Part shown: positions 15,030-23,617 of the stretch, in pieces
Layout: each line of letters opens with the position of its first letter
Position numbering within the stretch: the first letter of the stretch is position 1
Assembly (NCBI GenBank): GCA_017940565.1
Contig: JAGAYH010000018.1
Span: 1 to 35,044, forward strand
Reading direction: 5' to 3'
From: Bacteroidaceae bacterium
Lineage (GTDB): Bacteria; Bacteroidota; Bacteroidia; Bacteroidales; Bacteroidaceae
Length of the DNA stretch: 35,044 nt
Position numbers and translations under genes: made by a program
The notes under the pieces: model-generated
What the model saw: the letters and a program-made list of their open reading frames with translations, nothing else
Told to the model about the DNA's origin: nothing
The model's database searches: none

Positions 15030-17825
15030 ATGAAACAGACGAGATATATGATGCTCCTTGCGATGGCTTGGCTGATGCTGGGCGTTCCCATGGTAGCTCA
15101 GAAGAGCATAGAGGATTACAAGACCCCGGTGATAGTGCCGGTTACCTTAGAACGCACGCTTCCCCATACGGCTTTCAAAGGTGTGTTGCGGGTGGCTGCA
15201 AACACCGACTATGATGTGGCGGTGAACGTCGATTGGCTGCAAGTGGAGAAGACCGGCAAAGGCCTTCGTCTGCAAGCAGAAGCCAACACGACGCCCTGGC
15301 TGCGTATCGGTCAGATTACGCTCACTTCGACGGATGCCGCCGATGTGAAGCGTATCATCCAGATCAATCAGGAGTCACAGGATCTTTCCAACGATGCCGA
15401 TGCCCGTGCCCGTCTGGCTTTGCAAATGATGTCTCTCGATGATAAACTGAATCTCATCGTTGGCGAAAATTCATTCTATACCAAAGCCATCACCAGCATA
15501 AAACTGCCGCGTCTGTTCCAAAGCGACGGCCCTCAGGGTGTGCGTACCGACAAGAAGAGTACCGCTTATCCCAGTAACATCGTGCTGGCTGCCACGTGGA
15601 ACCGCGACATGGCTTACGCTTACGGTCAGGCGCTGGGGCGTGACAGCCGTGCCCGTGGCATCAACTTCATTCTTGGTCCCGGTGTGAACATCTACCGTTC
15701 ACCGCGTGGCGGCCGTAACTTTGAGTATATGGGCGAAGACCCCTGGCTTACATCCCAGATAGCGTGCGGCTACATAGAGGGTGTGCAGAGCAATCCCGGT
15801 GTAGTGTGTATGATGAAACACTTTGCCGCCAACTTCATGGAGTACGGACGACTCTCGACCAGTTCCGATGTGGATGAACGCACCCTTCAGGAAATCTATC
15901 TCCCGGCATTCCGCCATGCGGTTCAGGACGCCAATGTCGGTTCCATCATGTCGGGCTACAATCTGGTGAACGGTGTTTATTGTTGTGAGGACAGTTTCTT
16001 GATGCAAACGGTGCTGCGCCAGCAATGGCACTATCCTTTCATGACGGTGAGCGACTGGGGTGCCCCTTACTATGCCAAGGGCAGCGGATGGAGTCCCAAC
16101 CATATTGTCAATCTGGCCAATCATGGTGTGGATCTGGAAGCTGCCACGCCAGGATACTACCAGTTGAAGCCTGACGAGTTGAAGAAATACATTGCCGAAG
16201 GCAAAGTGAAAGAGGCAAACATTGACGAGAAGGTGCTCAACATTCTGCGTACCATTTACTACTTCCATTTGGACGAATATACCACGGCTGACAACACCAT
16301 AGCCCTCGACAATGCCGAGAACGGTCAGGTGGCCTATCAGACGGCCGCCGAGGGTCTGGTACTCCTGAAAAATGCCGATAATTTCTTGCCGTTCAACCCC
16401 GCTACGGTCAAAAAAATCGGTGTCATGGGCACCAATGCCGACCGTTATGTCTATGGCGGTGGCAGTGGCGAGGTTTACCCCTTCCACAGCGTTACCCCGC
16501 TGGCCGGCCTGCAGGCTGTGGGCGAGGAGAAAGGCGTGCAGGTTGACCTGATTGACTTCAGTGAAGTGGAGCCCATTGCCAATAAGAACGGCCGCACATT
16601 CTTCTATACCGACGAAGCCTGCACTACGCCCGGCTTCACGGCCAAATATTATAAGAACCGCAATGCCACTGGAACGGCCATCACTACGCGCGTGGAACAG
16701 GAAATAAACAACTCTTGGGAAACGAAAAAGGTAACCAATCTGGGTTCGACCGACTTCTCCGTCACGTGGACGGGTTATCTGAAGTGTGACATGACTGCCA
16801 AGTACACCTTTGCTTTCACCGCTGACGACGGCATGGACCTCACACTCAACGGCAGCAAAATCATTGACGACTGGGTGGACAATCCCGAACATACCAAAAC
16901 GGCTACCGTCACGCTCACCGCCGGACAGGTTTACCCCATCGTGGCCCGGTTCTATCAGGCTGGCGGCGGTGCTGTGGCCCGTCTCGAGGTGACGCGCGAC
17001 AACAAAGACTATCAGGCCCAGCAGATGGCTCTCCTTGGCAGCTACGACGCCATTGTCGTGTGTGAAGGGTTTGACAAAGACACCGAGGGTGAAAACAAGG
17101 ACCGCACCTTTGCTCTGCCTACAGAGCGCCAGCAGATGATTCTCAATGCGCTCAAATCGAACAAACCCGTCATTGCCGTGATAAACAGCGGCGGCGGTAT
17201 TGACATGCGTGCCTGGGTGGACAAAGTGAGCGGCATTGTCTGGGCCGGTTATCCCGGTCAGGAAGGTGGCACCGCCATTGCCCGCGTGCTTTTCGGCGAC
17301 GTCAATCCCTCCGGCAGACTCCCCATGACCTTTGAACGTCAGGAGAGCGACGGCCCCTCCTATAACTATTACAACGCCAGCAACCGCCGTGTGGTCTTCA
17401 AGGAAGGCATTTACATGGGCTACCGTGGTTTTGAGAAAAACAAGAAAACGCCGCTCTTCCCCTTCGGCTTCGGTCTGAGTTATACCACGTTTGAACTCTC
17501 CGATCTCAAGGTGACACCGGCGTCGGCCACCGTCACCGTGACCAATACCGGCGACCGTGCCGGTGCCGAAGTGGTACAGATCTACGTTGGCCCGAACTCG
17601 CAGGCCGTCATAGACCGCCCCGCCAAGGAACTGCGTGGTTTCACTAAAGTCAGCCTGCAACCCGGCGAGAGCAAAACGGTCGAAATTGCCATCGACGACC
17701 ATGCCTACAGTTTCTTCAACGTAGCCACCCATGCCTTCCAGCAGGTGCCCGGCGACTACACCGTATGGGCCGGTACCAGTTCGGCCGCTCTTCCCCTGCA
17801 GGCTACGGTCACCGTGGGCGAATAG
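15030..17825 (+). CDS. GH3 beta-glucosidase-type enzyme with BACON-like and PA14 modules
   Basis: 931 aa. Signal peptide 1-24 (cut after MVAQ). About residues 48-115 form a BACON-like module (NTDYDVAVNVDWLQV). The GH3 N-terminal barrel follows, with FQSDGPQGVR, RGGRNFEYMGEDP, the K263-H264 pair in MMKHFAANF and catalytic nucleophile D342 in TVSDWG. The GH3 C-terminal domain starts around 440 and is interrupted at about 532-657 by a PA14 domain (FTAKYYKNR, FAFTADDGMDLTLNG), an insertion known to shape substrate binding. It resumes with VCEGFDKDTEGENKDR, where the acid/base Glu is expected, and ends in a fibronectin-III-like domain. It should release terminal glucose or a similar sugar from beta-linked oligosaccharides in the periplasm or outside; the true substrate is not predictable. 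A possible terminator lies at 17903-17942. Confidence 0.93.
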   Translation: MKQTRYMMLLAMAWLMLGVPMVAQKSIEDYKTPVIVPVTLERTLPHTAFKGVLRVAANTDYDVAVNVDWLQVEKTGKGLRLQAEANTTPWLRIGQITLTSTDAADVKRIIQINQESQDLSNDADARARLALQMMSLDDKLNLIVGENSFYTKAITSIKLPRLFQSDGPQGVRTDKKSTAYPSNIVLAATWNRDMAYAYGQALGRDSRARGINFILGPGVNIYRSPRGGRNFEYMGEDPWLTSQIACGYIEGVQSNPGVVCMMKHFAANFMEYGRLSTSSDVDERTLQEIYLPAFRHAVQDANVGSIMSGYNLVNGVYCCEDSFLMQTVLRQQWHYPFMTVSDWGAPYYAKGSGWSPNHIVNLANHGVDLEAATPGYYQLKPDELKKYIAEGKVKEANIDEKVLNILRTIYYFHLDEYTTADNTIALDNAENGQVAYQTAAEGLVLLKNADNFLPFNPATVKKIGVMGTNADRYVYGGGSGEVYPFHSVTPLAGLQAVGEEKGVQVDLIDFSEVEPIANKNGRTFFYTDEACTTPGFTAKYYKNRNATGTAITTRVEQEINNSWETKKVTNLGSTDFSVTWTGYLKCDMTAKYTFAFTADDGMDLTLNGSKIIDDWVDNPEHTKTATVTLTAGQVYPIVARFYQAGGGAVARLEVTRDNKDYQAQQMALLGSYDAIVVCEGFDKDTEGENKDRTFALPTERQQMILNALKSNKPVIAVINSGGGIDMRAWVDKVSGIVWAGYPGQEGGTAIARVLFGDVNPSGRLPMTFERQESDGPSYNYYNASNRRVVFKEGIYMGYRGFEKNKKTPLFPFGFGLSYTTFELSDLKVTPASATVTVTNTGDRAGAEVVQIYVGPNSQAVIDRPAKELRGFTKVSLQPGESKTVEIAIDDHAYSFFNVATHAFQQVPGDYTVWAGTSSAALPLQATVTVGE

Positions 17826-17902
17826 GCCGCAAGTGTAGTGCAGGAGTAATAATGAAAATCAGCAGGTTTACCTCTTTTGGTGGTTAGACCGCATTATGAA
17901 CA

Positions 17903-17942
17903 GCCGAAGTGGCGTCTCAAAAACCATGAGATGCCACTTCGG
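17903..17942 (+). terminator. Palindrome downstream of GH3, terminator-like
   Basis: Arms CCGAAGTGGCGTCTCA and TGAGATGCCACTTCGG pair over 16 bp with one G-T mismatch and a loop of about 8 nt, followed by TCTTTTAT. This fits an intrinsic terminator of GH3, 77 bp after its stop. It also belongs to the palindrome family sharing the core TTTTYGARACGSC (minus-strand bases 17922-17905). Confidence 0.65.
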
Positions 17943-18007
17943 TCTTTTATACCGTTCGGTGTACTTTTGTGTTTGCGTTTGAAACGCTATCTCCGGTTTT
18001 GTCATTA

Positions 18008-18049
18008 CGAAAACGGAGATAGAGCGGACGAGAACGCATATGGATGGCA
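18008..18049 (+). repeat. 21-bp array, locus D, with an inverted copy
   Basis: Two direct units begin at 18008 (CGAAAACGGAGATAG) and 18029 (CGAGAACGCATATGG), exactly 21 bp apart. Just upstream, 17985-18002 is an inverted copy (minus-strand reading begins CAAAACCGGAGATAGCG), so the first forward unit can pair with it. The array points toward the MATE gene, 88 bp before the first of its two -7 boxes. Confidence 0.75.
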
Positions 18050-18077
18050 CCAGGAGGTTGTTGCAGATTGCTGGCTG

Positions 18078-18144
18078 CTCATTCGGCTAAGTAAAGAAAC
18101 TTATGGGTTTCTTTCCCTTAGCTCTCATTTTATTCGTACCTTTG
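18078..18144 (+). repeat. Duplicated promoter segment, copy 1
   Basis: A 67-bp segment identical base for base to 18156-18222; the repeat period is 78 bp with an 11-bp spacer. It holds a small hairpin (AAAGAAAC pairing with GTTTCTTT) and ends in TACCTTTG (18137-18144), a full -7 box. Transcription from this copy would give a leader of about 85 nt containing all of copy 2. Confidence 0.9.
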
Positions 18145-18155
18145 GATAAGGTACT

Positions 18156-18222
18156 CTCATTCGGCTAAGTAAAGAAACTTATGGGTTTCTTTCCCTTAGC
18201 TCTCATTTTATTCGTACCTTTG
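18156..18222 (+). repeat. Duplicated promoter segment, copy 2 (MATE promoter)
   Basis: Second identical copy. Its TACCTTTG box (18215-18222) ends 9 nt before the MATE ATG at 18232, so transcripts from here should be nearly leaderless. Confidence 0.9.
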
Positions 18223-18231
18223 CAGGCCAAA

Positions 18232-19590
18232 ATGAGTTACAATACGTCGTTCCTGGAATTGGGCCAGGCTCCTGTGGGGCGTTTGCTGGTCAAGTATGCC
18301 ACACCTGCGGTGGTGGCCATGACGGCGTCGTCGCTCTATAATATCATCGATGCCGTTTTCATCGGTCAGGGCGTGGGCGCACTGGCCATTGCTGGCATTT
18401 CACTGACGTTTCCGGTGATGCAACTCACGGGTGCCTTTGGCGCCATGGTGGGGGTGGGGGCAGCCACACTGCTTTCGGTGAAACTGGGAGAGCGCGATTA
18501 CGACACGGCCCGTCGTATCCTTGGCAATGTGCTGGTGATGAATGTGGTGATGGGCGTGGCCATTGCTGCGCTGATGTTGCTGTTCATTGACCCGATACTC
18601 TACTTCTTTGGTGCGGGTGAGGAGACCATCAGTTATGCGCGCGACTTCATGCGGGTGATACTCTACGGCAATGTGGTGACCCATCTCTATTTGGGGCTCA
18701 ACGCCTTGCTGCGCAGTGCCAGCCATCCCAAGCGGGCGATGGTGGCCACGATATATACGGTGCTCATCAACGTGGTGCTGGCCCCGCTGTTCATCTATGG
18801 CTTCCATTGGGGCATCAAGGGCGCCGCCTGGGCCACGGTGCTTTCGCAGACGATCGTGCTCTTCTGGCAGTTCAAAATGTTTAGCCGCAAGGATGAACTG
18901 CTCCATTTCCAGCGCGGTATCTACCGGCTCCGCCGCAGCATTGTGGGCCAGTCGTTGGCCATAGGCATGTCTCCGTTTCTGATGAACTTGTGTGCCTGTA
19001 TGATTACGGTGGTCATCAACTGGAGTCTGGCTCACTATGGCGGCGATATGGAGATAGCCAGCTATGGCATCGTAAACCGCCTGGCGTTTCTCTTCCTCAT
19101 GGTGGTCATCGGCCTGAATCAGGGCATGCAGCCCATCGCTGGCTACAACTACGGGGCGCGGCTCTATGGCCGCCTGCACGAGGTGCTGACGAGGACGATC
19201 ACTATGGCCACGTGTGTGATGACGTTCGGATTCCTGCTAGGCATGTTTGTCCCCCAATTGTGTGCCCGTGCCTTCACGACCGACCCGGAACTGATCATGC
19301 GTGTGGCTCACGACATGCGCATCCAGTTGCTGGCATTCCCCATCATCGGTTTCCAAATAGTGACGACGAACTTTTTCCAGTGCATTGGCATGCCCGGCAA
19401 GAGCATCTTCCTGTCGTTGTCGCGCCAGTTGATATTCCTGTTGCCGCCATTGCTTATCCTGCCGCGCCTTATCGGCAGCGACGGCATCTGGTGGAGTATG
19501 CCGATCAGTGATACGTTGGCTACGTTTACGACGGCATATCTGTTTTTCCGCCAAATGAAAAAATTCAAAAGGATGGAGGCCGCGCAATGA
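18232..19590 (+). CDS. MATE family efflux transporter
   Basis: 452 aa, the usual MATE length, with about 12 hydrophobic segments in two halves. Recognisable features are the N-terminal LLVKYATPAVVAMTASSLYNIIDAVFIGQ (family pattern: P in TM1, NxxDxxFIG), GAMVGVGAATLLSVKLGERD and, in the second half, GLNQGMQPIAGYNYGARLY, a hallmark of the NorM/DinF-type superfamily. It probably exports organic cations or drugs using Na+ or H+; the substrate is unknown. ATG at 18232 is preferred because the -7 box ends at 18222; an in-frame ATG at 18181 lies inside the repeat and upstream of that promoter. Its stop overlaps the next start (ATGA). Confidence 0.93.
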   Translation: MSYNTSFLELGQAPVGRLLVKYATPAVVAMTASSLYNIIDAVFIGQGVGALAIAGISLTFPVMQLTGAFGAMVGVGAATLLSVKLGERDYDTARRILGNVLVMNVVMGVAIAALMLLFIDPILYFFGAGEETISYARDFMRVILYGNVVTHLYLGLNALLRSASHPKRAMVATIYTVLINVVLAPLFIYGFHWGIKGAAWATVLSQTIVLFWQFKMFSRKDELLHFQRGIYRLRRSIVGQSLAIGMSPFLMNLCACMITVVINWSLAHYGGDMEIASYGIVNRLAFLFLMVVIGLNQGMQPIAGYNYGARLYGRLHEVLTRTITMATCVMTFGFLLGMFVPQLCARAFTTDPELIMRVAHDMRIQLLAFPIIGFQIVTTNFFQCIGMPGKSIFLSLSRQLIFLLPPLLILPRLIGSDGIWWSMPISDTLATFTTAYLFFRQMKKFKRMEAAQ

Positions 19591-20075
19591 CACGTATAGG
19601 TTTGCTTTCCGACACCCATGGCTATTGGGATGAGCGCTATGCTGCCCATTTGGCCGACGTTGACCAGATATGGCACGCCGGCGACATCGGCTCGACCGAG
19701 GTGGCCGAAAAATTGGCCGCCCTGCATCCGTTGAAAGCCGTCTATGGCAATGTGGACGGGGGCGACCTGCGCATGATGTTCCGTGAGATATTGCGCTTCC
19801 GCTGTGAAGAGGTGGACGTGTTGATAAAACACATCGGCGGCTATCCCGGCCGCTACGACCGCAGTGTCGTGGGAATACTGACCACGCGGCCGCCAAAGTT
19901 ATTCATCAGTGGCCATTCCCATATTTTGAAAGTGCAGTATGACCAAAGGCTCGGCCTGCTTCACATCAATCCCGGCGCCGCAGGGCTACAGGGATGGCAA
20001 AAGGTGCGTACGCTGGTGCGTTTCGACATCAACGGGGAGACTATTGAAAATCTGGAAGTGATAGAACTGAGATAA
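19587..20075 (+). CDS. YfcE/MJ0936-type metallophosphoesterase
   Basis: 162 aa, standard for the small YfcE family. Metal ligands are visible in order: LLSDTHG (D, H), HAGDIGS (D), YGNVDG (N) and SGHSH, followed by the family-typical LLHINPGAAG. Relatives hydrolyse phosphodiesters such as bis-p-nitrophenyl phosphate in vitro; physiological substrates are mostly unknown. The ATG overlaps the MATE stop by 4 bases and menA begins 5 bp after its stop, so all three genes form one operon. The grouping has no obvious shared pathway. Confidence 0.9.
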   Translation: MTRIGLLSDTHGYWDERYAAHLADVDQIWHAGDIGSTEVAEKLAALHPLKAVYGNVDGGDLRMMFREILRFRCEEVDVLIKHIGGYPGRYDRSVVGILTTRPPKLFISGHSHILKVQYDQRLGLLHINPGAAGLQGWQKVRTLVRFDINGETIENLEVIELR

Positions 20076-20080
20076 AAAAG

Positions 20081-20965
20081 ATGGAAGTAAGAAAAAACAG
20101 TCTGGAGGCTTGGGTGCTGGCCATGCGCCCAAAGACACTGACAGGAGCCGCAATACCTGTTCTGGTGGCATCGGCTTTGGCTTGGATTGACGGGCGTTTC
20201 TGCTGGCTGCCGGCATGGCTGTGTCTGGTGTTTGCTTGTCTGATGCAGGTGGCCGCCAATTTCATTAACGATTTGTTTGATTATCTCAAAGGCAGCGACC
20301 GCCCCGACCGCCTGGGGCCCGAGCGTGCCTGTGCACAAGGGTGGATAAGCCCCCGGGCCATGAAATGGGGCATCGCTGTGGTGGTGGTGCTTGCCTGTCT
20401 GGACGGACTGGGACTCCTGGCGTTTGGCAATCCGACGCTACTGGTCAGCATAGGCCTGGGGTGTGTAGTCTTTGCGTTCCTCTATACCATTGTGCTGAGT
20501 TATTGCGGAATGGGTGATGTGTTGGTAGTTGTCTTTTTCGGTCTGGTACCGGTTGTAGGCACCTACTATGTGGTAACAGGGCAGACCACTTCAGAGGCAT
20601 GGCTGGCAGGTGTGGTTTGTGGACTGCTCATAGATACACTGCTTGTCTTGAACAATTATCGCGACCGTGACACCGACCGTCGCGATGGGAAGCACACCTT
20701 GGTCACCATCTTTGGCGAGCGTTTTGGCCGGTTTTTTTATTTGTTTTTGGGCATTACCGCGTGGCTGCTGTGTTATGGCTTTTGGATGGAGGGCCACCGG
20801 ATGGCTTTTCTCTTGCCTCTGTTGTATGTTCCCGTCCACATCGCCACATGGTGCGAGATGGTGAACATCAGTCATGGCAAGGCGCTCAACAGGATTCTCG
20901 GCAAAACGTCGCGCAATATGCTCCTCTTCGGCTTATTGCTCGTTGCGGGACTTCTGCTTTCTTAA
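20081..20965 (+). CDS. menA: 1,4-dihydroxy-2-naphthoate polyprenyltransferase (MenA)
   Basis: 294 aa, a UbiA-superfamily membrane protein with 8-9 hydrophobic helices. The N-terminal segment AWVLAMRPKTLTGAAIPV is typical of MenA; the first Asp-rich motif is NDLFDYLKGSDRPDR and the second NNYRDRDTDRRDGKHTL, the latter strongly MenA-like. It transfers the polyprenyl chain to dihydroxynaphthoate, the membrane step of menaquinone synthesis. No other men genes are nearby. The last 33 bp overlap the 3' end of the minus-strand transporter gene, so the two genes are convergent and share their 3' coding ends. Confidence 0.93.
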   Translation: MEVRKNSLEAWVLAMRPKTLTGAAIPVLVASALAWIDGRFCWLPAWLCLVFACLMQVAANFINDLFDYLKGSDRPDRLGPERACAQGWISPRAMKWGIAVVVVLACLDGLGLLAFGNPTLLVSIGLGCVVFAFLYTIVLSYCGMGDVLVVVFFGLVPVVGTYYVVTGQTTSEAWLAGVVCGLLIDTLLVLNNYRDRDTDRRDGKHTLVTIFGERFGRFFYLFLGITAWLLCYGFWMEGHRMAFLLPLLYVPVHIATWCEMVNISHGKALNRILGKTSRNMLLFGLLLVAGLLLS

Positions 20966-21781
20966 GATGCCGACGTAAGTCAGCAGAACGACGTTCATCA
21001 TCAGCGCATAGACAATAGCAGGCACGGCCATGGCCCCATTGTTGAATATGAATGGGCTGGATGCCACGGCTATGGCCTGTGCTGCATTTTGCATGCCCAC
21101 TTCAATGACGATAGTTCGCCGCTCACGGGAACTGAGTCGTGTGGCCCGGGCCATCAGAGAGGCTATGACGGCGGCCAAGAGTATGAGAAGTGTCACACAG
21201 AGCCCAAGGCGTGAGAAATTGGCATAGATGGTTTCACGATGTTGCACAAAGAAAATGCCGGCTAAAAGCATCAGTGCAGGAAAAGCCAGTTTCGACAGCA
21301 CGCGTTCGCACCTCCCCGCCGCCGAAGGCCACTTCAGCCTGACGACGAGTCCAAGAACTATGGGCAGAAACATGAGCAGCAGGTTTTGCACCAGCAGGTT
21401 TCCCACGGGCAGAGAAATTGTCTTTGATGCCACCAGACTCATGGCCAGCGGCAGGGTAATCAAGGTGATGAGACTGCTCAGCGCCGTCAGCACGACCGAC
21501 AAAGCCACGTCGCCCCCGGCCAACATGGAGAACACATTGGAGGAACTGCCGCCCGGACAGCAGGCAATGAGTACAATGCCCATGAGGAGTACCCCTTCAA
21601 AACCGAATGCCGTCGCCAAAACGTAGGCCAGCGGCGGGAGTACCAGTATCTGGCCGACGAGTGCCACCGCTACTGCGCGAGGGCGACGGAGCACCATGCC
21701 GAAATCGTGCGGCCGGAGCGTGAGACCCAGGTCGAACATCAGCAGCGTGAGAACGGGAAGAACTATAAATACCGTATTCAT
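20933..21781 (-). CDS. BASS-type bile acid:sodium symporter family transporter
   Basis: 282 aa with about 9-10 hydrophobic segments. The SBF/BASS pattern is clear: N-terminal MFDLGLTLRPHDF, the motif ACCPGGSSSNVFSMLAGGDVALSVVLT (the CPGG and SN region that binds Na+) and later EVGMQNAAQAIAVA, the second-repeat equivalent. Bacterial members move organic acids, pantoate or related compounds with Na+, and bile acids are not necessarily the substrate. ATG at 21781 is chosen since the -7 box lies at 21812-21819; the frame extends further upstream but would start before the promoter. The C-terminus overlaps menA by 33 bp on the opposite strand. Confidence 0.88.
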   Translation of the reverse strand: MNTVFIVLPVLTLLMFDLGLTLRPHDFGMVLRRPRAVAVALVGQILVLPPLAYVLATAFGFEGVLLMGIVLIACCPGGSSSNVFSMLAGGDVALSVVLTALSSLITLITLPLAMSLVASKTISLPVGNLLVQNLLLMFLPIVLGLVVRLKWPSAAGRCERVLSKLAFPALMLLAGIFFVQHRETIYANFSRLGLCVTLLILLAAVIASLMARATRLSSRERRTIVIEVGMQNAAQAIAVASSPFIFNNGAMAVPAIVYALMMNVVLLTYVGILRKQKSRNEQ

Positions 21782-21811
21782 TGTGGGGACAGGTATAATG
21801 ATTATGCCGTG

Positions 21812-21819
21812 CAAAATTA
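21812..21819 (-). promoter_or_regulatory. -7 promoter box of the BASS transporter
   Basis: Minus-strand TAATTTTG, a full TAnnTTTG match, 30 nt before the ATG at 21781. Confidence 0.7.
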
Positions 21820-21866
21820 GTGCTTTTCCATGAAAGAGGACGCAGAATTCGAAAATATATGAAAAC

Positions 21867-21897
21867 AAAAGCACGCCCCTGTTTGAAGCGTGCTTTT
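21867..21897 (-). terminator. Intrinsic terminator of the response-regulator gene
   Basis: Minus-strand arms AAAAGCACGC and GCGTGCTTTT surround an 11-nt loop and are followed by GTTTTC. It lies 37 bp after the response-regulator stop. Confidence 0.75.
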
Positions 21898-21933
21898 ATG
21901 ATAATAGCTGTATCCTTTGTGGGCTGCCGGTCT

Positions 21934-22575
21934 TCAGATATAGTACTCGGCAGAGTCCACCAGTCCGGCGCGCAGGGCGTATTTTGTGGCTTCGTAGGCG
22001 GTGTTGACCTCGAGTTTCCGGAAGATGTTTTTGCGGTGGGTGTTGACCGTATGAAAGCTGGAGCACCGTGCGGCGGCTATCTCTTTGGTTGTTTTGCCCA
22101 ATGCTATCTCTTTGAGGATTTCCGTTTCAGTCCGGGTCAGTTCCACTGCGGTGCGGCGGTGGCGCGAGGGCAGCGACAGCATTTGCTCCATGAAAGCCCT
22201 GCATACGTAGCGTTCGCCGCGGAGGGCGAGGCGCAGGGCGGTATCGGCTTCGGCCATGTCGCTGCCCTTGCCGAGCAGGCTGAATGACGCGCTCTCTGCC
22301 GTGATGCGGCGCATGAAGTCGTCGGTCAATTCGTCGCTGAAGAGTATCCAGCGTACGCGGGGATAGCGCTGGCTGACGGCGATGAGTGCATCGGCATCGG
22401 GAAAATCGAACAGGGTGTAGTCAAGTACGACAATGGCCGACTCGACCCTGGCCAAGAGGGACAACAGCCGTGAGCGCTCCGAAACTTCGAGTATCTCGGT
22501 ATCGGGGATGGGCTTGATGAGCGATGTCAGTCCCAAGCGTGTGATGTCCTGGTTGTCTGCCAAGATGAATAACAT
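21934..22575 (-). CDS. Orphan LuxR/NarL-type response regulator
   Basis: 213 aa. Receiver domain at about 1-120 with phospho-acceptor D52 (VVLDYTLF) and conserved K103 (LLGKGSD); the acidic pocket near residue 7 reads LADNQD, so one of the usual two adjacent acids is Asn. A LuxR-type helix-turn-helix occupies about 148-195 (LTRTETEILKEIALGKTTKEIA, then HTVNTHRKNIFRKL). It should bind DNA when phosphorylated, but no histidine kinase is encoded nearby. ATG at 22575 is preferred because the -7 box ends 4 nt upstream. It follows cysK by 51 bp on the same strand; no terminator is seen between, so read-through is possible in addition to its own promoter. Confidence 0.88.
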   Translation of the reverse strand: MLFILADNQDITRLGLTSLIKPIPDTEILEVSERSRLLSLLARVESAIVVLDYTLFDFPDADALIAVSQRYPRVRWILFSDELTDDFMRRITAESASFSLLGKGSDMAEADTALRLALRGERYVCRAFMEQMLSLPSRHRRTAVELTRTETEILKEIALGKTTKEIAAARCSSFHTVNTHRKNIFRKLEVNTAYEATKYALRAGLVDSAEYYI

Positions 22576-22579
22576 GATG

Positions 22580-22587
22580 CAAAGGTA
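22580..22587 (-). promoter_or_regulatory. -7 promoter box abutting the response-regulator start
   Basis: Minus-strand TACCTTTG, a full match, ending only 4 nt before the ATG at 22575. With the usual start point a few bases after the box, the mRNA would start at or next to the ATG. Confidence 0.65.
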
Positions 22588-22626
22588 CGCCAAACTCCTG
22601 AGAATTCAACAAAAGAGGCTCAAAAA

Positions 22627-23574
22627 TCAGAGGGGATACTCGTCGAAAGCGTAGAGCACCGTTGTCAGGTAGCGTTCGCCCGTATCGGGCAGCAGGGCGA
22701 CAATTCTTTTTCCGGCGTTCTCCGGCCGCAGGGCCAACTGTTTGGCTGCAAAAACGGCGGCACCGGCTGAGAAACCGACCAGGAGCCCTTCGGTATGGGC
22801 CAGTTCGCGGCTTGTGCGTATGGCGTCGTCGTTTTCTACGACAATGATTTCATCGATGACGTCGCCATCGTATGTCTTGGGCACAAAACCTGCTCCAATG
22901 CCTTGAATCTTGTGAGGTCCTGCCTGTCCTCCGCTGAGAACGGGTGATGCAGCCGGTTCAACAGCCACTATTCTCACGTCAGGGTTTTGGTCTTTGAGGT
23001 ATTTCCCAGTTCCGCTGACTGTGCCGCCAGTGCCTACACCGGCCACAAAGATATCCACTTGCCCGTCGGTGTCTTTCCATATTTCAGGACCTGTCGTTTT
23101 GTAGTGGATTTCGGGATTTGAGGGATTCTCAAACTGCTGCAGAATGATGGAGCCGGGTATTTCGTCCCGCAGTTGGTTTGCCTTGTCTATGGCGCCCTTC
23201 ATGCCGGCGGAGCCCGGTGTGAGTTCAACGCGTGCTCCATAGGCCTTAACCAAGTTGCGGCGCTCCATGCTCATGGAGTCCGGCATGGTCAGTATCAGTT
23301 TGTATCCTTTTACGGCACTGACGAAAGCCAAACCCACGCCCGTATTTCCGCTCGTAGGTTCAATGATGGTAGCTCCGGGTTGTAGCAGCCCGTTCTTTTC
23401 AGCATCTTCGACCATGGCATAGGCAATACGGTCTTTTACGCTGCCGGCCGGGTTGAAATATTCCAGTTTGGCGATGATCTGTGCCTTCAGTTGATTGTTC
23501 TTTTCTATTCCTGTCAGTTCTACCAACGGTGTGCTGCCAATCAGGTCTGATAATTTTTTTGCAATCTTTGTCAT
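22627..23574 (-). CDS. cysK: Cysteine synthase A (O-acetylserine sulfhydrylase)
   Basis: 315 aa, the usual length. PLP Lys is K47 in NPAGSVKDR; the substrate loop TSGNTG is at 74-79; the phosphate-binding loop is [12 protein letters not shown]; and [11 protein letters not shown] and LPDTGERY complete the CysK pattern. It makes cysteine from O-acetylserine and sulfide. It sits 43 bp behind metY on the same strand with no promoter or terminator between, so both sulfhydrylases are probably co-expressed from the promoter at 24970-24977. Confidence 0.96.
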   Translation of the reverse strand: MTKIAKKLSDLIGSTPLVELTGIEKNNQLKAQIIAKLEYFNPAGSVKDRIAYAMVEDAEKNGLLQPGATIIEPTSGNTGVGLAFVSAVKGYKLILTMPDSMSMERRNLVKAYGARVELTPGSAGMKGAIDKANQLRDEIPGSIILQQFENPSNPEIHYKTTGPEIWKDTDGQVDIFVAGVGTGGTVSGTGKYLKDQNPDVRIVAVEPAASPVLSGGQAGPHKIQGIGAGFVPKTYDGDVIDEIIVVENDDAIRTSRELAHTEGLLVGFSAGAAVFAAKQLALRPENAGKRIVALLPDTGERYLTTVLYAFDEYPL

Positions 23575-23617
23575 AGTTGTAATAGTTTAGAATGTGATTG
23601 TTTGTCAAATAATGGGA

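Larger units (their letters stand above)
17826..18231. other. Repeat-rich intergenic region before the MATE gene
   Basis: This 406-bp gap contains, in order, a 16-bp-stem hairpin (17903-17942), an inverted/direct pair of 21-bp-type units (about 17980-18049), and two identical 67-bp copies of a promoter-bearing segment (18078-18144, 18156-18222). No convincing gene is present; the frame at 17877-18149 simply runs through these repeats. Confidence 0.8.

Noticed and set aside
15699-17732. 677-codon open frame antisense to GH3
   Set aside because: It mirrors the GH3 codons in a GC-biased gene; no start signal, no recognisable domain, and the sense protein is a full GH3 enzyme.
18078-18222. 67-bp duplication as an insertion sequence or attachment site
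   Set aside because: No transposase, terminal inverted repeats, integrase or tRNA end is present; the segment is a promoter region.
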